The translations under genes were made by a program, and so were the position numbers. 64,000 bases of DNA. It comes from Albitalea sp966211955. Its GTDB lineage: Bacteria; Pseudomonadota; Gammaproteobacteria; Burkholderiales; Burkholderiaceae_C. Shown here one piece after another: positions 27,386 through 36,297 of the stretch (within the stretch, counting starts at the first letter, position 1; the number at the start of each line of letters is the position of its first letter). The notes beneath the pieces are model-generated. The model was not told the DNA's origin and made no database searches. It saw only the letters and a list, made by a program, of their open reading frames with translations. The stretch lies in the NCBI GenBank assembly GCA_966211955.1, contig CBIHOF010000010.1, positions 1-64,000 on the forward strand, written 5' to 3'.

Positions 27386-28789
27386 ATGACCAACAACCGA
27401 CGGCGATTCATGCTGGGCACTGCGGGTGCCGGCGCCGCCATGGCCGCGGCCAGCGTGAGCAAGGTCGCAATGGCGGCATTGCCCGAGCCCGTGATTCAGA
27501 CCCGGCCGGACACCATGGGGCCACTCGTGCCCAACACCGGCCGGCCCTACAACCCGGTGGTCACGCTGAATGGCTGGACCTTGCCTTGGCGCATGAACGC
27601 CGGCGTCAAGGAGTTCCACCTCGTGGCCGAGCCCGTGGTGCGCGAGATGGCACCCGGCTTCAAGGCGCGGCTGTGGGGCTACAACGGCCAGTCGCCCGGC
27701 CCGACGATCGAGGTGGTCGAAGGCGACCGCGTGCGCATCTTCGTGACCAACAAGCTGCCCGAGCGCACATCGATCCATTGGCACGGCCAGCGCCTGCCCA
27801 ACGGCATGGACGGCGTGAGCGGCCTCACGCAGCCGGCGATCGAGCCGGGCAAGACCTTCGTCTACGAGTTCGTGGCGCGCCGCCCCGGCACCTTCATGTA
27901 CCACCCGCATGCCGACGAGATGACGCAGATGGCAATGGGGATGATGGGCTCGTGGGTCACGCACCCGAAGGCCAGGCATCCGCAGATCGACGAGGTGGAC
28001 CGTGACTTCGTGGTCCTGCTCAATGCCTATGACATCGAGCCGGGCGCCGCCACCCCGAAGACCATGACGATGCTCGACTTCAACCTCTGGACCTTCAACA
28101 GCCGCGTCTTTCCGGGCATCTCGCCCATGGTCGTGCGCCGCGGCGACCGGGTGCGCATCCGCGTGGGCAACCTCACGATGACCAACCACCCGATGCACAT
28201 CCACGGCCACGAGTTCACCGTCACCGGCACGGACGGTGGCCCGGTGCCGCGCACTGCGCGATGGCCTGAGGTCAGCGCGGACGTTGCCGTCGGCCAGATG
28301 CGCCAGCTGGAGTTCATCGCGGACGAGGAAGGCGACTGGGCGTTCCACTGCCACAAGAGCCACCACACGATGAACGCGATGGGGCACGACGTGCCCACGA
28401 TGATCGGCGTGGACCATGCCGACCTGGTGAAGAAGATCACGCAGGTGGTCCCCGATTACATGGCGATGGGCGAGCGTGGCATGGCCGACATGGCAGAGAT
28501 GCAGATGCCCATCCCCGACAACACCGTGCCCATGATGGGCGGCGACGGCCCCTTCGGCAGTGTCGAGATGGGCGGCATGTTCTCGATGGTCAAGGTGCGG
28601 CGCGGCCAGAAGCCCGGCGACTACACCGACCCGGGCTGGTATGCGCATCCGAAGGGGACGCAAGCCTATGAATGGACCGGCGCTCTCGCCGAGCCGGTGC
28701 GCGCGGCCGCGCCGAAGACCAGCGCATCGCCGCAGAAGGACATCGAAGTACAGATCCGCAAACCCTCCGGCCATGCCGGCCATCACTGA
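27386..28789 (+). CDS. Tat-exported multicopper oxidase (CopA/CueO-type)
   Basis: This 467-residue periplasmic multicopper oxidase probably oxidises Cu(I) to the less toxic Cu(II). The N terminus NNRRRFMLGTAGAGAA is a twin-arginine signal. All copper-ligand blocks are visible: SIHWHGQRLPNG (about 130), FMYHPHADEMTQ (about 172), HPMHIHGHEFTV (about 270) and FHCHKSHHTMNAMG (about 322). Methionine-rich sequence follows (MAMGERGMADMAEMQMPIPDNTVPMMGGD), as in copper-responsive oxidases. GAGG lies before the ATG. The C terminus ends GHAGHH. Confidence 0.93.
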   Translation: MTNNRRRFMLGTAGAGAAMAAASVSKVAMAALPEPVIQTRPDTMGPLVPNTGRPYNPVVTLNGWTLPWRMNAGVKEFHLVAEPVVREMAPGFKARLWGYNGQSPGPTIEVVEGDRVRIFVTNKLPERTSIHWHGQRLPNGMDGVSGLTQPAIEPGKTFVYEFVARRPGTFMYHPHADEMTQMAMGMMGSWVTHPKARHPQIDEVDRDFVVLLNAYDIEPGAATPKTMTMLDFNLWTFNSRVFPGISPMVVRRGDRVRIRVGNLTMTNHPMHIHGHEFTVTGTDGGPVPRTARWPEVSADVAVGQMRQLEFIADEEGDWAFHCHKSHHTMNAMGHDVPTMIGVDHADLVKKITQVVPDYMAMGERGMADMAEMQMPIPDNTVPMMGGDGPFGSVEMGGMFSMVKVRRGQKPGDYTDPGWYAHPKGTQAYEWTGALAEPVRAAAPKTSASPQKDIEVQIRKPSGHAGHH

Positions 28790-28800
28790 AAGGACATCTG

Positions 28801-29358
28801 ATGCGCAACACCACGTTCCTGGCGCTGGCCGTTTCGGCCGCGCTCTTCACGTCAGCCTCATTCGCACAGACCGCAAGCCCCTATGTCGGCCAGCAAGACC
28901 GCGCGGTGAAGTCGCTGTCAGAGCAGGACATCGACGGTCTTCGCGCCGGCGCCGGCGCGGGCTATGCCAAGGCGGCGGAGCTCAACGGCTACCCGGGGCC
29001 TGCCCACGTGCTGGAGCTTGCCCGGCAGTTGCAGCTTGACCCTGCACAGCAAGAGGCGACGAAAGCGCTGCTGAATGACCACAAGGGCCGCGCCAGGTCG
29101 CTGGGCGCCGAGCTGATCGACGCGGAGACAGCGCTGGACCGGCTGTTTGCCGACAAGACTGCAGACGCGTCGTCGGTCGATCGCGCCACGGCGCAAGTCG
29201 GCGCGCTGCAGGCCCGCCTGCGCGCTGAACACCTCAAGACCCACCTCGCGCAGACGGCGTTGCTCACGCCGGGGCAGGTTCAGCGATACGCGGCACTGCG
29301 CGGCTACGACAGCGCGGGCGCGCCATCCGCCGAAGCGCACCATCCACACCAACACTGA
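28801..29358 (+). CDS. Spy/CpxP-like periplasmic protein
   Basis: This 185-residue exported protein has a signal peptide (FLALAVSAALFTSASFAQ, about 5-22) and a helical LTxxQ-type domain: LELARQLQLDPAQQEATKALLNDH and HLAQTALLTPGQVQRYAALRGY are the two repeat motifs of the Spy/CpxP/ZraP group. These proteins act as metal-responsive chaperones or sensors in the envelope. The C terminus is histidine-rich (EAHHPHQH). The ATG at 28801, eleven nt after the oxidase stop, begins MRNTTF with AAAGGA upstream. Confidence 0.82.
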   Translation: MRNTTFLALAVSAALFTSASFAQTASPYVGQQDRAVKSLSEQDIDGLRAGAGAGYAKAAELNGYPGPAHVLELARQLQLDPAQQEATKALLNDHKGRARSLGAELIDAETALDRLFADKTADASSVDRATAQVGALQARLRAEHLKTHLAQTALLTPGQVQRYAALRGYDSAGAPSAEAHHPHQH

Positions 29359-29370
29359 AACGACTTCGAC

Positions 29371-30108
29371 ATGAAAGCACTGCGATTTCTCCTGGCCAGC
29401 GCTGCGTTGCTGGGCTCTGCGGGTGCGCAAGCCCACAACGACGACGCTCATGCGGCTTCGTCGCCGACCGCTGCCGCACACCATCACGATCACGCCGCAG
29501 GCATCGGAACTGCCGGCACCGCCTCACAGGTCGGCCGCACCGTCAGCGTCGACATGACCGACACCATGCGTTTCCACCCCGACAGTGTTGATGTGAAGCA
29601 GGGCGAGACCGTCCGCTTCGCCGTCAAGAACTCGGGACAACTGAAGCATGAGTTCGTGCTGGGAACCGATCAAGAGCTGCGTGAGCATTACGAGCTCATG
29701 AAGAAGTTCCCCGAGATGGAGCACTCGGACCCGAACCAGGTCACCGTGCAGCCAGGCGAGACCGGGGAGGTGGTGTGGCACTTCACCCAGGCCGGCAAGG
29801 TGGCGTTCGCCTGCCTGCAGCCCGGCCACTACGACGCTGGCATGAAGGGCGTCGTCAAGGTGGCGGGCGGCGAGATGAGCAGCGCGGAGATGACCGATGG
29901 CGAGGTGAAGAAGATCGACAAGGAGAGCCAGAAGATCACCTTGAAGCACGGCGAGATCAAGAACCTCGGCATGCCCGGGATGACCATGGTCTTCAAGGTC
30001 AAGGACCCGGCTGTCCTCGACCAACTGCAAGTCGGCGACAAGGTGCGCTTCGAGGCCCAGAAGGCGCAGGGCGCGCTGGTCGTCACGCAGATCGAGGCTG
30101 CCAACTGA
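29371..30108 (+). CDS. Cupredoxin-CusF fusion copper-binding protein
   Basis: This 245-residue exported protein joins two copper domains. After the signal (LLASAALLGSAGAQA) and a His-rich linker, a cupredoxin domain (about 55-165) shows likely type-1 ligands in QLKHEFVLG and VAFACLQPGHYDAGM (His, Cys, His, Met). A CusF-like OB-fold domain follows (about 175-245) with LKHGEIKNLGMPGMTMVFKV. E. coli CusF uses His, two Met and a capping Trp; here the expected Trp position is Met (LGMPGMTM). It could scavenge periplasmic copper and hand it to the oxidase or to an efflux route. It is next to copA. Confidence 0.88.
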   Translation: MKALRFLLASAALLGSAGAQAHNDDAHAASSPTAAAHHHDHAAGIGTAGTASQVGRTVSVDMTDTMRFHPDSVDVKQGETVRFAVKNSGQLKHEFVLGTDQELREHYELMKKFPEMEHSDPNQVTVQPGETGEVVWHFTQAGKVAFACLQPGHYDAGMKGVVKVAGGEMSSAEMTDGEVKKIDKESQKITLKHGEIKNLGMPGMTMVFKVKDPAVLDQLQVGDKVRFEAQKAQGALVVTQIEAAN

Positions 30109-30120
30109 GAGAACGACGAG

Positions 30121-32295
30121 ATGGAACACCGCGAACACGAGCATCACCATCACCCGTGCGGCTCGTCGCCGCTGAACCCGCCGCAACCGGTCGGTGCCGC
30201 CACCATGTACACCTGCCCGATGCATCCGGAGATCCGGCAGGATCATCCCGGCAGCTGCCCCAAGTGCGGCATGACGCTCGAGCCGGTGTTGCCCGAACTC
30301 GAGGGCGGCGACGAGAACCCCGAGCTTGCTGACTTCAGCCGTCGCTTCTGGTGGACCTTGCCGCTCACGGTGATCGTCGCCGTGCTCGCCATGGCCGGCC
30401 ATCGCCTGGGCTGGTTGGCGCCGCAGGCGCAAAGCTGGGTCGAGTTGGTGCTGTCGCTGCCGGTCGTGCTGTGGGCCGGGCGGCCGTTCTTCGAGCGGGC
30501 GGTGCAATCGATCGTTCACCGCAGCCCCAACATGTGGACCTTGATCGGCCTGGGCACGAGCGCTGCTTTCGTCTACAGCGCCGCGGCCACCTTCGTGCCA
30601 GGTGTCTTCCCCGAGACCTTCGTCATGCACGGCCGCATCGGCGTGTACTTCGAGGCCGCGGCAGTCATCATCTCGCTCACGCTGCTGGGCCAGATGCTGG
30701 AGCTCAAGGCACGATCGCAGACGTCCGCAGCGATCAAGTCGCTCCTTGGCCTCGCGCCCAAGACGGCGCGCCGCATCAACCCGGACGGCAGTGAGGCCGA
30801 CGTGCCGCTGGCCCATGTGCATGTGAACGACATCCTGCGCGTGCGGCCCGGCGAGAAGGTGCCGGTGGACGGCGTGGTTACCGAGGGCAGCAGCGCCGTC
30901 GACGAGTCCATGCTGACCGGCGAGCCGGTGCCGGTGACCAAGCGGCCGGGCGACCGCCTCATCGGCGCGACCATCAACACCTCGGGCAGCCTGGTGATGC
31001 GTTCGGAGAAGGTGGGCTCGCAGACCGTGTTGTCCCAGATCGTCCAGATGGTCACGCAGGCGCAGCGCTCGAAGGCACCCATGCAGCGCATGGCCGACCA
31101 TGTGGCCGGCTACTTCGTCACCGTGGTGGTCGCGATCGCGTTGCTTACCTTCTTCGCCTGGGGCTTGTTTGGCGGATCGCAGGGCTGGCTGTTCGGCCTC
31201 ATCAATGCCGTGGCCGTGCTGATCATTGCCTGCCCTTGCGCCTTGGGTCTCGCCACGCCGATGTCCATCATGGTGGCGACGGGGAAGGGGGCGACGCAAG
31301 GCGTGCTCTTCCGCGATGCCTCGGCGATCGAGAACTTTCGAAAGATCGACACGCTTGTCGTCGACAAGACCGGCACGCTCACGGAAGGAAAGCCTTCGTT
31401 CGAGCGTGCCGTGCCCGTGGCCGGGGTGGACGACACCGAGGTGCTGCGGCTGGCCGCAAGCCTGGACCAGGGCAGCGAACATCCGTTGGCTGCCGCCATC
31501 GTGCAGGCAGCGCGCGAGCGGCACCTTGCACTGAGCAAGCCCGAACGCTTCGAGTCTTCCAGCGGCATCGGCGTGCTCGGCACGGTGGATGGCCAGCCGC
31601 TGGCGCTGGGCAACAACGCGCTCATGCAGCGGCAGGGCGTCGATGTGTTTGCCCTTGCCAAGGAGGCGGAGGCGCTGCGTGTCGGCGGCAGCAGCGTGAT
31701 GCATCTCGCACGCTCCAACCGCCTCGTCGGACTGCTGGCGGTGTCAGACCCCGTCAAGGCCACGACACCCGAGGCCTTGGCCCGCCTGCACCAGGCCGGC
31801 ATCAGGGTGGTGATGGCCACGGGCGACGGCCTGACCACGGCACGCTCGGTGGCGGCACGGCTGGGCATCGATGAGGTCCATGGCGAAGTGAAGCCGGCCG
31901 ACAAGCTGGCCCTCGTCGAACGGCTGCAAGGCGAGGGCCGGGTGGTGGCGATGGCGGGCGACGGCATCAACGATGCGCCCGCACTGGCCCGCGCCGATGT
32001 CGGCGTGGCCATGGGCACCGGCACCGATGTGGCGATGAACAGCGCGCAGGTCACGCTGGTCAAGGGCGACCTGCGGGGCATTGCACGTGCGCGGGAGCTG
32101 TCGGAGGCCACGGTGCGTAACATGCGCATGAACCTCGGCTTTGCGCTCGTCTACAACGCACTCGGCGTGCCGGTCGCGACCGGCGTGCTGTACCCGATCA
32201 CGGGCTGGCTGCTGTCGCCGATGATCGCGGCGCTCGCGATGAGCCTGTCGTCGCTGAGCGTGGTGGGCAACGCCTTGCTGCTTGGGCGGCGCTAG
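30121..32295 (+). CDS. copA: Copper-exporting P-type ATPase CopA
   Basis: This 724-residue P1B-1 ATPase expels Cu(I). Instead of a CxxC metal-binding domain it has a His-rich start (EHREHEHHHHPCG) and a YTCPMHPEIRQDHPGSCPKCGM segment (heavy-metal-binding domain, about 30-53). It also has the transport motif IACPCALGLATP (about 370), DKTGTLT (about 417), EHPLAAAI and GDGINDAPALA. The C terminal MSLSSLSVVGNALLL is the last helix with its MxxSS copper site. It is the last gene of the copper operon, 12 nt after the cupredoxin fusion. Confidence 0.94.
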   Translation: MEHREHEHHHHPCGSSPLNPPQPVGAATMYTCPMHPEIRQDHPGSCPKCGMTLEPVLPELEGGDENPELADFSRRFWWTLPLTVIVAVLAMAGHRLGWLAPQAQSWVELVLSLPVVLWAGRPFFERAVQSIVHRSPNMWTLIGLGTSAAFVYSAAATFVPGVFPETFVMHGRIGVYFEAAAVIISLTLLGQMLELKARSQTSAAIKSLLGLAPKTARRINPDGSEADVPLAHVHVNDILRVRPGEKVPVDGVVTEGSSAVDESMLTGEPVPVTKRPGDRLIGATINTSGSLVMRSEKVGSQTVLSQIVQMVTQAQRSKAPMQRMADHVAGYFVTVVVAIALLTFFAWGLFGGSQGWLFGLINAVAVLIIACPCALGLATPMSIMVATGKGATQGVLFRDASAIENFRKIDTLVVDKTGTLTEGKPSFERAVPVAGVDDTEVLRLAASLDQGSEHPLAAAIVQAARERHLALSKPERFESSSGIGVLGTVDGQPLALGNNALMQRQGVDVFALAKEAEALRVGGSSVMHLARSNRLVGLLAVSDPVKATTPEALARLHQAGIRVVMATGDGLTTARSVAARLGIDEVHGEVKPADKLALVERLQGEGRVVAMAGDGINDAPALARADVGVAMGTGTDVAMNSAQVTLVKGDLRGIARARELSEATVRNMRMNLGFALVYNALGVPVATGVLYPITGWLLSPMIAALAMSLSSLSVVGNALLLGRR

Positions 32296-32407
32296 TGTTC
32301 AAGGGCGGCATCAACGCGGCCTGCAGCAAACGAGGCAACCGCGTTGCCAGCATGCCCACTTCGCTGGGCGTACCCTGCGCGCATCGACTTCCCCGGAGTG
32401 AACGGCC

Positions 32408-32641
32408 ATGAACGACAAGACCATCCTGGATCACATCTCTGCGCTGGTGGATGAAGAGCACGAGCTGCGGGCCACCTCCGGCGCGACCGAGCAAAAGCAT
32501 GAGCGGCTCAGGCACGTGGCCGAGCAGCTCGACCAGTGCTGGGACCTGCTGCGCCAACGGCGCGCCAAGCGCGAGTTCGGTGAGGACCCCAACGCGGCCG
32601 AAGTGCGTGATGTCGGCACGGTGGAGCGCTACGAGGGCTGA
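32408..32641 (+). CDS. DUF2630 family protein
   Basis: This 77-residue acidic, helical cytoplasmic protein, MNDKTILDHISALVDEEHEL to VGTVERYEG, matches the short DUF2630 pattern in length and in the HRLR/LDQCWDLLRQRRA segment. The function is unknown. It has its own short upstream region and is convergent with the secreted-protein gene at 32669. Confidence 0.8.
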   Translation: MNDKTILDHISALVDEEHELRATSGATEQKHERLRHVAEQLDQCWDLLRQRRAKREFGEDPNAAEVRDVGTVERYEG

Positions 32642-32668
32642 AGTCCCTTGCGTGATCGACCCAGTGCC

Positions 32669-33547
32669 TCAGCGCCTGTCGGCGTGCGGCTGGCTTTTCG
32701 AGCTTGAATCGGGGAGCACGCCGGTGTTCCCGGCCCGGTAGAGCCGGTAGTCGTAGCGCCAGCGTCCGGCCTCGATTTCCAGCCTTGCGCCGTGATCATC
32801 CGTCGCTGACAACTGCCCGCTGCGCGGGATGCCGTCGCCGCGCATGGCGAAGCGGTCGTCCTGGTGCAGCTTGAGGTGCATGCCATCCACCGTGAGCGAG
32901 CCGTTCAGCGCCGCGACCTGCTCGCCGATCGGCGGGCGCACGAGGTCGAAGGTGAAGTTCCAGCGCATCTCGTGCTCGCCGCTCTTCACCGACAGGTCCT
33001 TGTAGTGCACCGTGTACACATCGGTGCCGCGGCGCAGGTCGCTGCGCAGGCTCACCCGTGCGTTGCCCGTCCAGCGCAGCCGGTCGGAGCCCAGGCCCTC
33101 GAAATGGAAGTCGAGCTCGGTGAATTCGGCCATGCCCTCGTAGCGGTGGCCTGACACGACGAACTCGCCCTGGCCGTTCATCGCCTGGCCATCGACCGTG
33201 CACTCCTTGAAGACGGTCACGAAACGATCGCGCCGCGAGAGATCACCGCTGCGATCGGCGTCGCGGATGGTGCCGACGGCGTGGCCGCCGCCAGGGCAGG
33301 GGACGTCGAACTCCCGCACGCCCGAATCCGGCGCCGCCTTGAAGGCTGCGGTGCGAACGCTGGGGCGGGTGTCGGCGCCGGTCCACAAGGTCATGGTCGA
33401 GAACGCGACGCCGCTGTTGGAGACGACCTCCGCGAGCACGTCGGCGGTGTCGACGAAGTTGCCGTCATCCAGGCCCGTGCTGCCGTGCGCGACGCCCGCG
33501 GCCACGAGGCCGCAGGCGAGCAGGCCATGTTGAAGCAGGGTGTTCAT
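32669..33547 (-). CDS. Hypothetical exported protein
   Basis: This 292-residue protein was not recognised. A signal peptide (LLQHGLLACGLVAAGVAHGS, about 4-23) precedes a beta-rich sequence without known catalytic motif. Cysteines occur only at about 84 (DVPCPGGG) and 112 (FKECTVDG). The ATG overlaps the stop of the protein acetyltransferase gene (ATGA at 33544-33547), so the two are coupled. An envelope location is predicted. Confidence 0.7.
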   Translation of the reverse strand: MNTLLQHGLLACGLVAAGVAHGSTGLDDGNFVDTADVLAEVVSNSGVAFSTMTLWTGADTRPSVRTAAFKAAPDSGVREFDVPCPGGGHAVGTIRDADRSGDLSRRDRFVTVFKECTVDGQAMNGQGEFVVSGHRYEGMAEFTELDFHFEGLGSDRLRWTGNARVSLRSDLRRGTDVYTVHYKDLSVKSGEHEMRWNFTFDLVRPPIGEQVAALNGSLTVDGMHLKLHQDDRFAMRGDGIPRSGQLSATDDHGARLEIEAGRWRYDYRLYRAGNTGVLPDSSSKSQPHADRR

Positions 33548-36276
33548 GCGGTTCCTTCCGGTGCGGCGAATTGCCGCCCATCGCCTTGCCCGCCGTCCGG
33601 GGCATCGTCCCCGACCACAGGCTGCAGCTCGAGCGCATAGCGCAGTGCATCGATGTCGGACTTCTCGCGATCGAGCGTGAAACCGAGGCCCTCGACCAGC
33701 TCGCGCATGGCGTCGTTCTCACGCAGCACCAGGCCCACCATGCGCTGCGTGCCATGGTGGGCCAGGTAGCCGATCATCTTTTGCAGCAACTGGTGCCCGA
33801 GCCCGTGTGCATGCAGGTCCGAGCGCACGATGATGGCGAACTCCGCCTCGACGTTGTCGGGGTCGGCGACGGCGCGCACCACACCCAGCGTCTCTTCGCT
33901 CGCATCCGGCCGCAGGCGCACCGCAATGAAGGCCATCTCGCGCGCGTAGTCGATCTGCGTGAGCCGGGCAAGCTCGCTGCGCGGCAGTTCGCGCCGTGCA
34001 CTGAAGAAGCGCAAGCGCAGGTCTTCCGGCGCCAAGCCCTCGATGAAGGCGCGATGCTGCGGCTCGTCCTCGGGGCGAATGGGGCGCAGGCAGATGTCTT
34101 CGCCAGCCCAGCGCACGGTCTCGGACAACTCGGCCGGGTAGGGCGCGATGGCGAAATTGGCAGCGCCGGCGGGGCGCTTCGGGCTCACGCGGATGCGTGC
34201 GTCGAGCGCGAGAACCCCGTCGTGGTCGGCCCACAGCGGGTTGATGTCCAGCTCCGCGAGTTCGGGCAGGTCGGCCAGCATGCGCGACAAGGCGGTGAGC
34301 ACGTCGCACACCGCATCCACGCGCACGGGGGGATGATCGCGGTAGCCTGCGAGCAGCTTGGCCACGCGCGTGCGCGACACCATCTCGCGGGCGAGCACGC
34401 GGTTCAGCGGCGGCAGTGCGAGCGCACAGTCGGCCAGCACCTCGACCGCCGTGCCACCCTGGCCGAACATGAGCACCGGCCCGAACACCGGGTCGATGCT
34501 CGCGCCGACGATGAGCTCCAGCGCCATCGGCCGCTCGGCCATGGACTGCACGGTGAATCCTTCAATGCGTGCCTGCGGCCGGAGCGTACCGACGCGGGCC
34601 AGCATCGCGGCTGCAGCCGCACGCAGCTCGTTCTCGTCGCGCAGGTTCAGGCACACGCCGCCCACGTCGGACTTGTGGCTGATGTCCGGCGAGCGGATCT
34701 TGAGCGCGACGGGGTAGCCGATGGTCAAGGCCGCGGCGCTCGCCGCACCGGCGGATGCTTCCACCGCCACCGTATCGACCACCGGGATGCCGTAGGCCTT
34801 GAGCACCGCCTTGGCCTCGGCTTCATCGAGCATCTCGCGTCCGGTGGCCATTGCCACGTCAACCACGGCGCGTGCAGCCGCCACGTCCGGCGGGCCGATC
34901 TCGCTGGCGGCGGGCGCCTCGAGCAGCAGCGCCTGGTTGCGGCGGTAGGTGGCGAGCATCGCGAAGGCGCGCACGGCCTCCTCGGGCGTGGCGTAGTCGG
35001 CGATGCCCGCGTCCTCGAAGATGCGGCGCGCCTCGGCCACGGCGCCGTCGCCGAGCCAGCAGGCCATCACGCGGCTGGGTGCCTCGCGCACGATGGGCAC
35101 GCAGGCCCGCGCGATGTCGTCGCTGCGCACGATGGCGGTGGGTGCATGCACGAAGAGGATGGCGCCGCCATCGCCCTGGGCAAGCAGTGCCTTCAGCGTG
35201 TCGGTGTAGCGGCGCACGGGAGCGTCGCCAATGATGTCCACCGGGTTTGCATGCGACCAGGTCGGCGGCAGGAAGGCATCGAGCTTGCCGCGCAGGGCCG
35301 GGCCGATCTCCTGCAGCGAAACGCCAGCCGCCGCGGCCGCATCCGCGGCCATCACGCCCGCTCCACCGCCGTTGGTGAGCACGGTGAGCGTGTCGTCATG
35401 GTTGCCGCCGAAGCGCGCCAGCGTCTCGGCCGCGGTGAAGAGCTCGGCCAGCGTGTCCACGCGCAGCATGCCCGCGCGGCGGATGGCGGCGTCGAACACC
35501 GGGTCGGAGCCGGCCAGCGCGCCGGTGTGCGATGCAGCTGCCGCCATGCCCTTGCTGGATCGTCCGGCCTTCACCACGATCACCGGCTTGTTGCGCGCCG
35601 CGGCACGGGCCGCCGACATGAACTTGCGCGACGCCTCGATGGATTCGATGTACAGCAGGATGGAGCGGGTGTGCGGGTCGCTCGCGAGGTGGTCGAGCAG
35701 ATCGCCGAAGTCGACATCCGCATGCTCGCCGAGCGAAATCATGTGCGAGAAGCCCACCTGCCGCGCCTTCGCCCAATCGAGCACCGCGGTGACGAGCGCG
35801 CCCGATTGCGACACGAAGGCGATGTCGCCGGCCAGCGCACCCGTGTGCGCGAAGCTGGCATTCAGCCCGATGCGTGGCGACAGCAAGCCCAGGCAATTGG
35901 GTCCGAGCACGCGCAGCAGGTGCGGCCGGGCGGTGTCGAGCATGGCTTGCCTCTGCTCGGGGGTGAGCCCGGCCGTCATCACGATGGCGGCGCGGGTGCC
36001 GTGCCGGCCGAGCTCGTCGATCATCACGGGCACCGCGGCGGGCGGTACGCACAACACGGCAAGGTCGGGCACTTCCGGCAGGTCGGCGCAGACATGGAAC
36101 ACCGTTTCGCCATCGAGCGTGTCCAGGCGCGGGTTCATCGCCCACACGGGCCCCGCGAAGCGGCCGCAGCGCAGGTTGCGCCAGACCGTGGCACCGACGC
36201 TTGACTCGCGGTCGGATGCGCCGACCACGACGACGGAACGCGGTGACAGGAGCCGGTCGAGGTGGCGGATGCTCAT
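33544..36276 (-). CDS. Acyl-CoA synthetase-like protein with GNAT domain (Pat/PatZ-type lysine acetyltransferase)
   Basis: This 910-residue protein combines an NDP-forming acetyl-CoA synthetase-like part (CoA-binding about 10-135, ligase domain to about 460, ATP-grasp about 480-690) with a C-terminal GNAT domain (about 725-890, DICLRPIRPEDEPQHRAFIEGL onward). This is the layout of protein lysine acetyltransferases Pat/YfiQ, which silence acetyl-CoA synthetase and other enzymes. ACS-like activity is often lost in the family; HTGALAGSDPVFDAA in the ligase region looks intact. It follows the carbamoyltransferase-like gene by 21 nt, behind an FNR-type box. Confidence 0.9.
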   Translation of the reverse strand: MSIRHLDRLLSPRSVVVVGASDRESSVGATVWRNLRCGRFAGPVWAMNPRLDTLDGETVFHVCADLPEVPDLAVLCVPPAAVPVMIDELGRHGTRAAIVMTAGLTPEQRQAMLDTARPHLLRVLGPNCLGLLSPRIGLNASFAHTGALAGDIAFVSQSGALVTAVLDWAKARQVGFSHMISLGEHADVDFGDLLDHLASDPHTRSILLYIESIEASRKFMSAARAAARNKPVIVVKAGRSSKGMAAAASHTGALAGSDPVFDAAIRRAGMLRVDTLAELFTAAETLARFGGNHDDTLTVLTNGGGAGVMAADAAAAAGVSLQEIGPALRGKLDAFLPPTWSHANPVDIIGDAPVRRYTDTLKALLAQGDGGAILFVHAPTAIVRSDDIARACVPIVREAPSRVMACWLGDGAVAEARRIFEDAGIADYATPEEAVRAFAMLATYRRNQALLLEAPAASEIGPPDVAAARAVVDVAMATGREMLDEAEAKAVLKAYGIPVVDTVAVEASAGAASAAALTIGYPVALKIRSPDISHKSDVGGVCLNLRDENELRAAAAAMLARVGTLRPQARIEGFTVQSMAERPMALELIVGASIDPVFGPVLMFGQGGTAVEVLADCALALPPLNRVLAREMVSRTRVAKLLAGYRDHPPVRVDAVCDVLTALSRMLADLPELAELDINPLWADHDGVLALDARIRVSPKRPAGAANFAIAPYPAELSETVRWAGEDICLRPIRPEDEPQHRAFIEGLAPEDLRLRFFSARRELPRSELARLTQIDYAREMAFIAVRLRPDASEETLGVVRAVADPDNVEAEFAIIVRSDLHAHGLGHQLLQKMIGYLAHHGTQRMVGLVLRENDAMRELVEGLGFTLDREKSDIDALRYALELQPVVGDDAPDGGQGDGRQFAAPEGTA

Positions 36277-36297
36277 GGCGGTGCGCTCGGATGCAGG

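Noticed and set aside
29524..31704. A 726-codon minus-strand open frame across the cupredoxin fusion and copA
   Set aside because: It spans two clear + strand genes and is low-complexity His/Arg/Leu sequence; no ribosome site or motif supports it.
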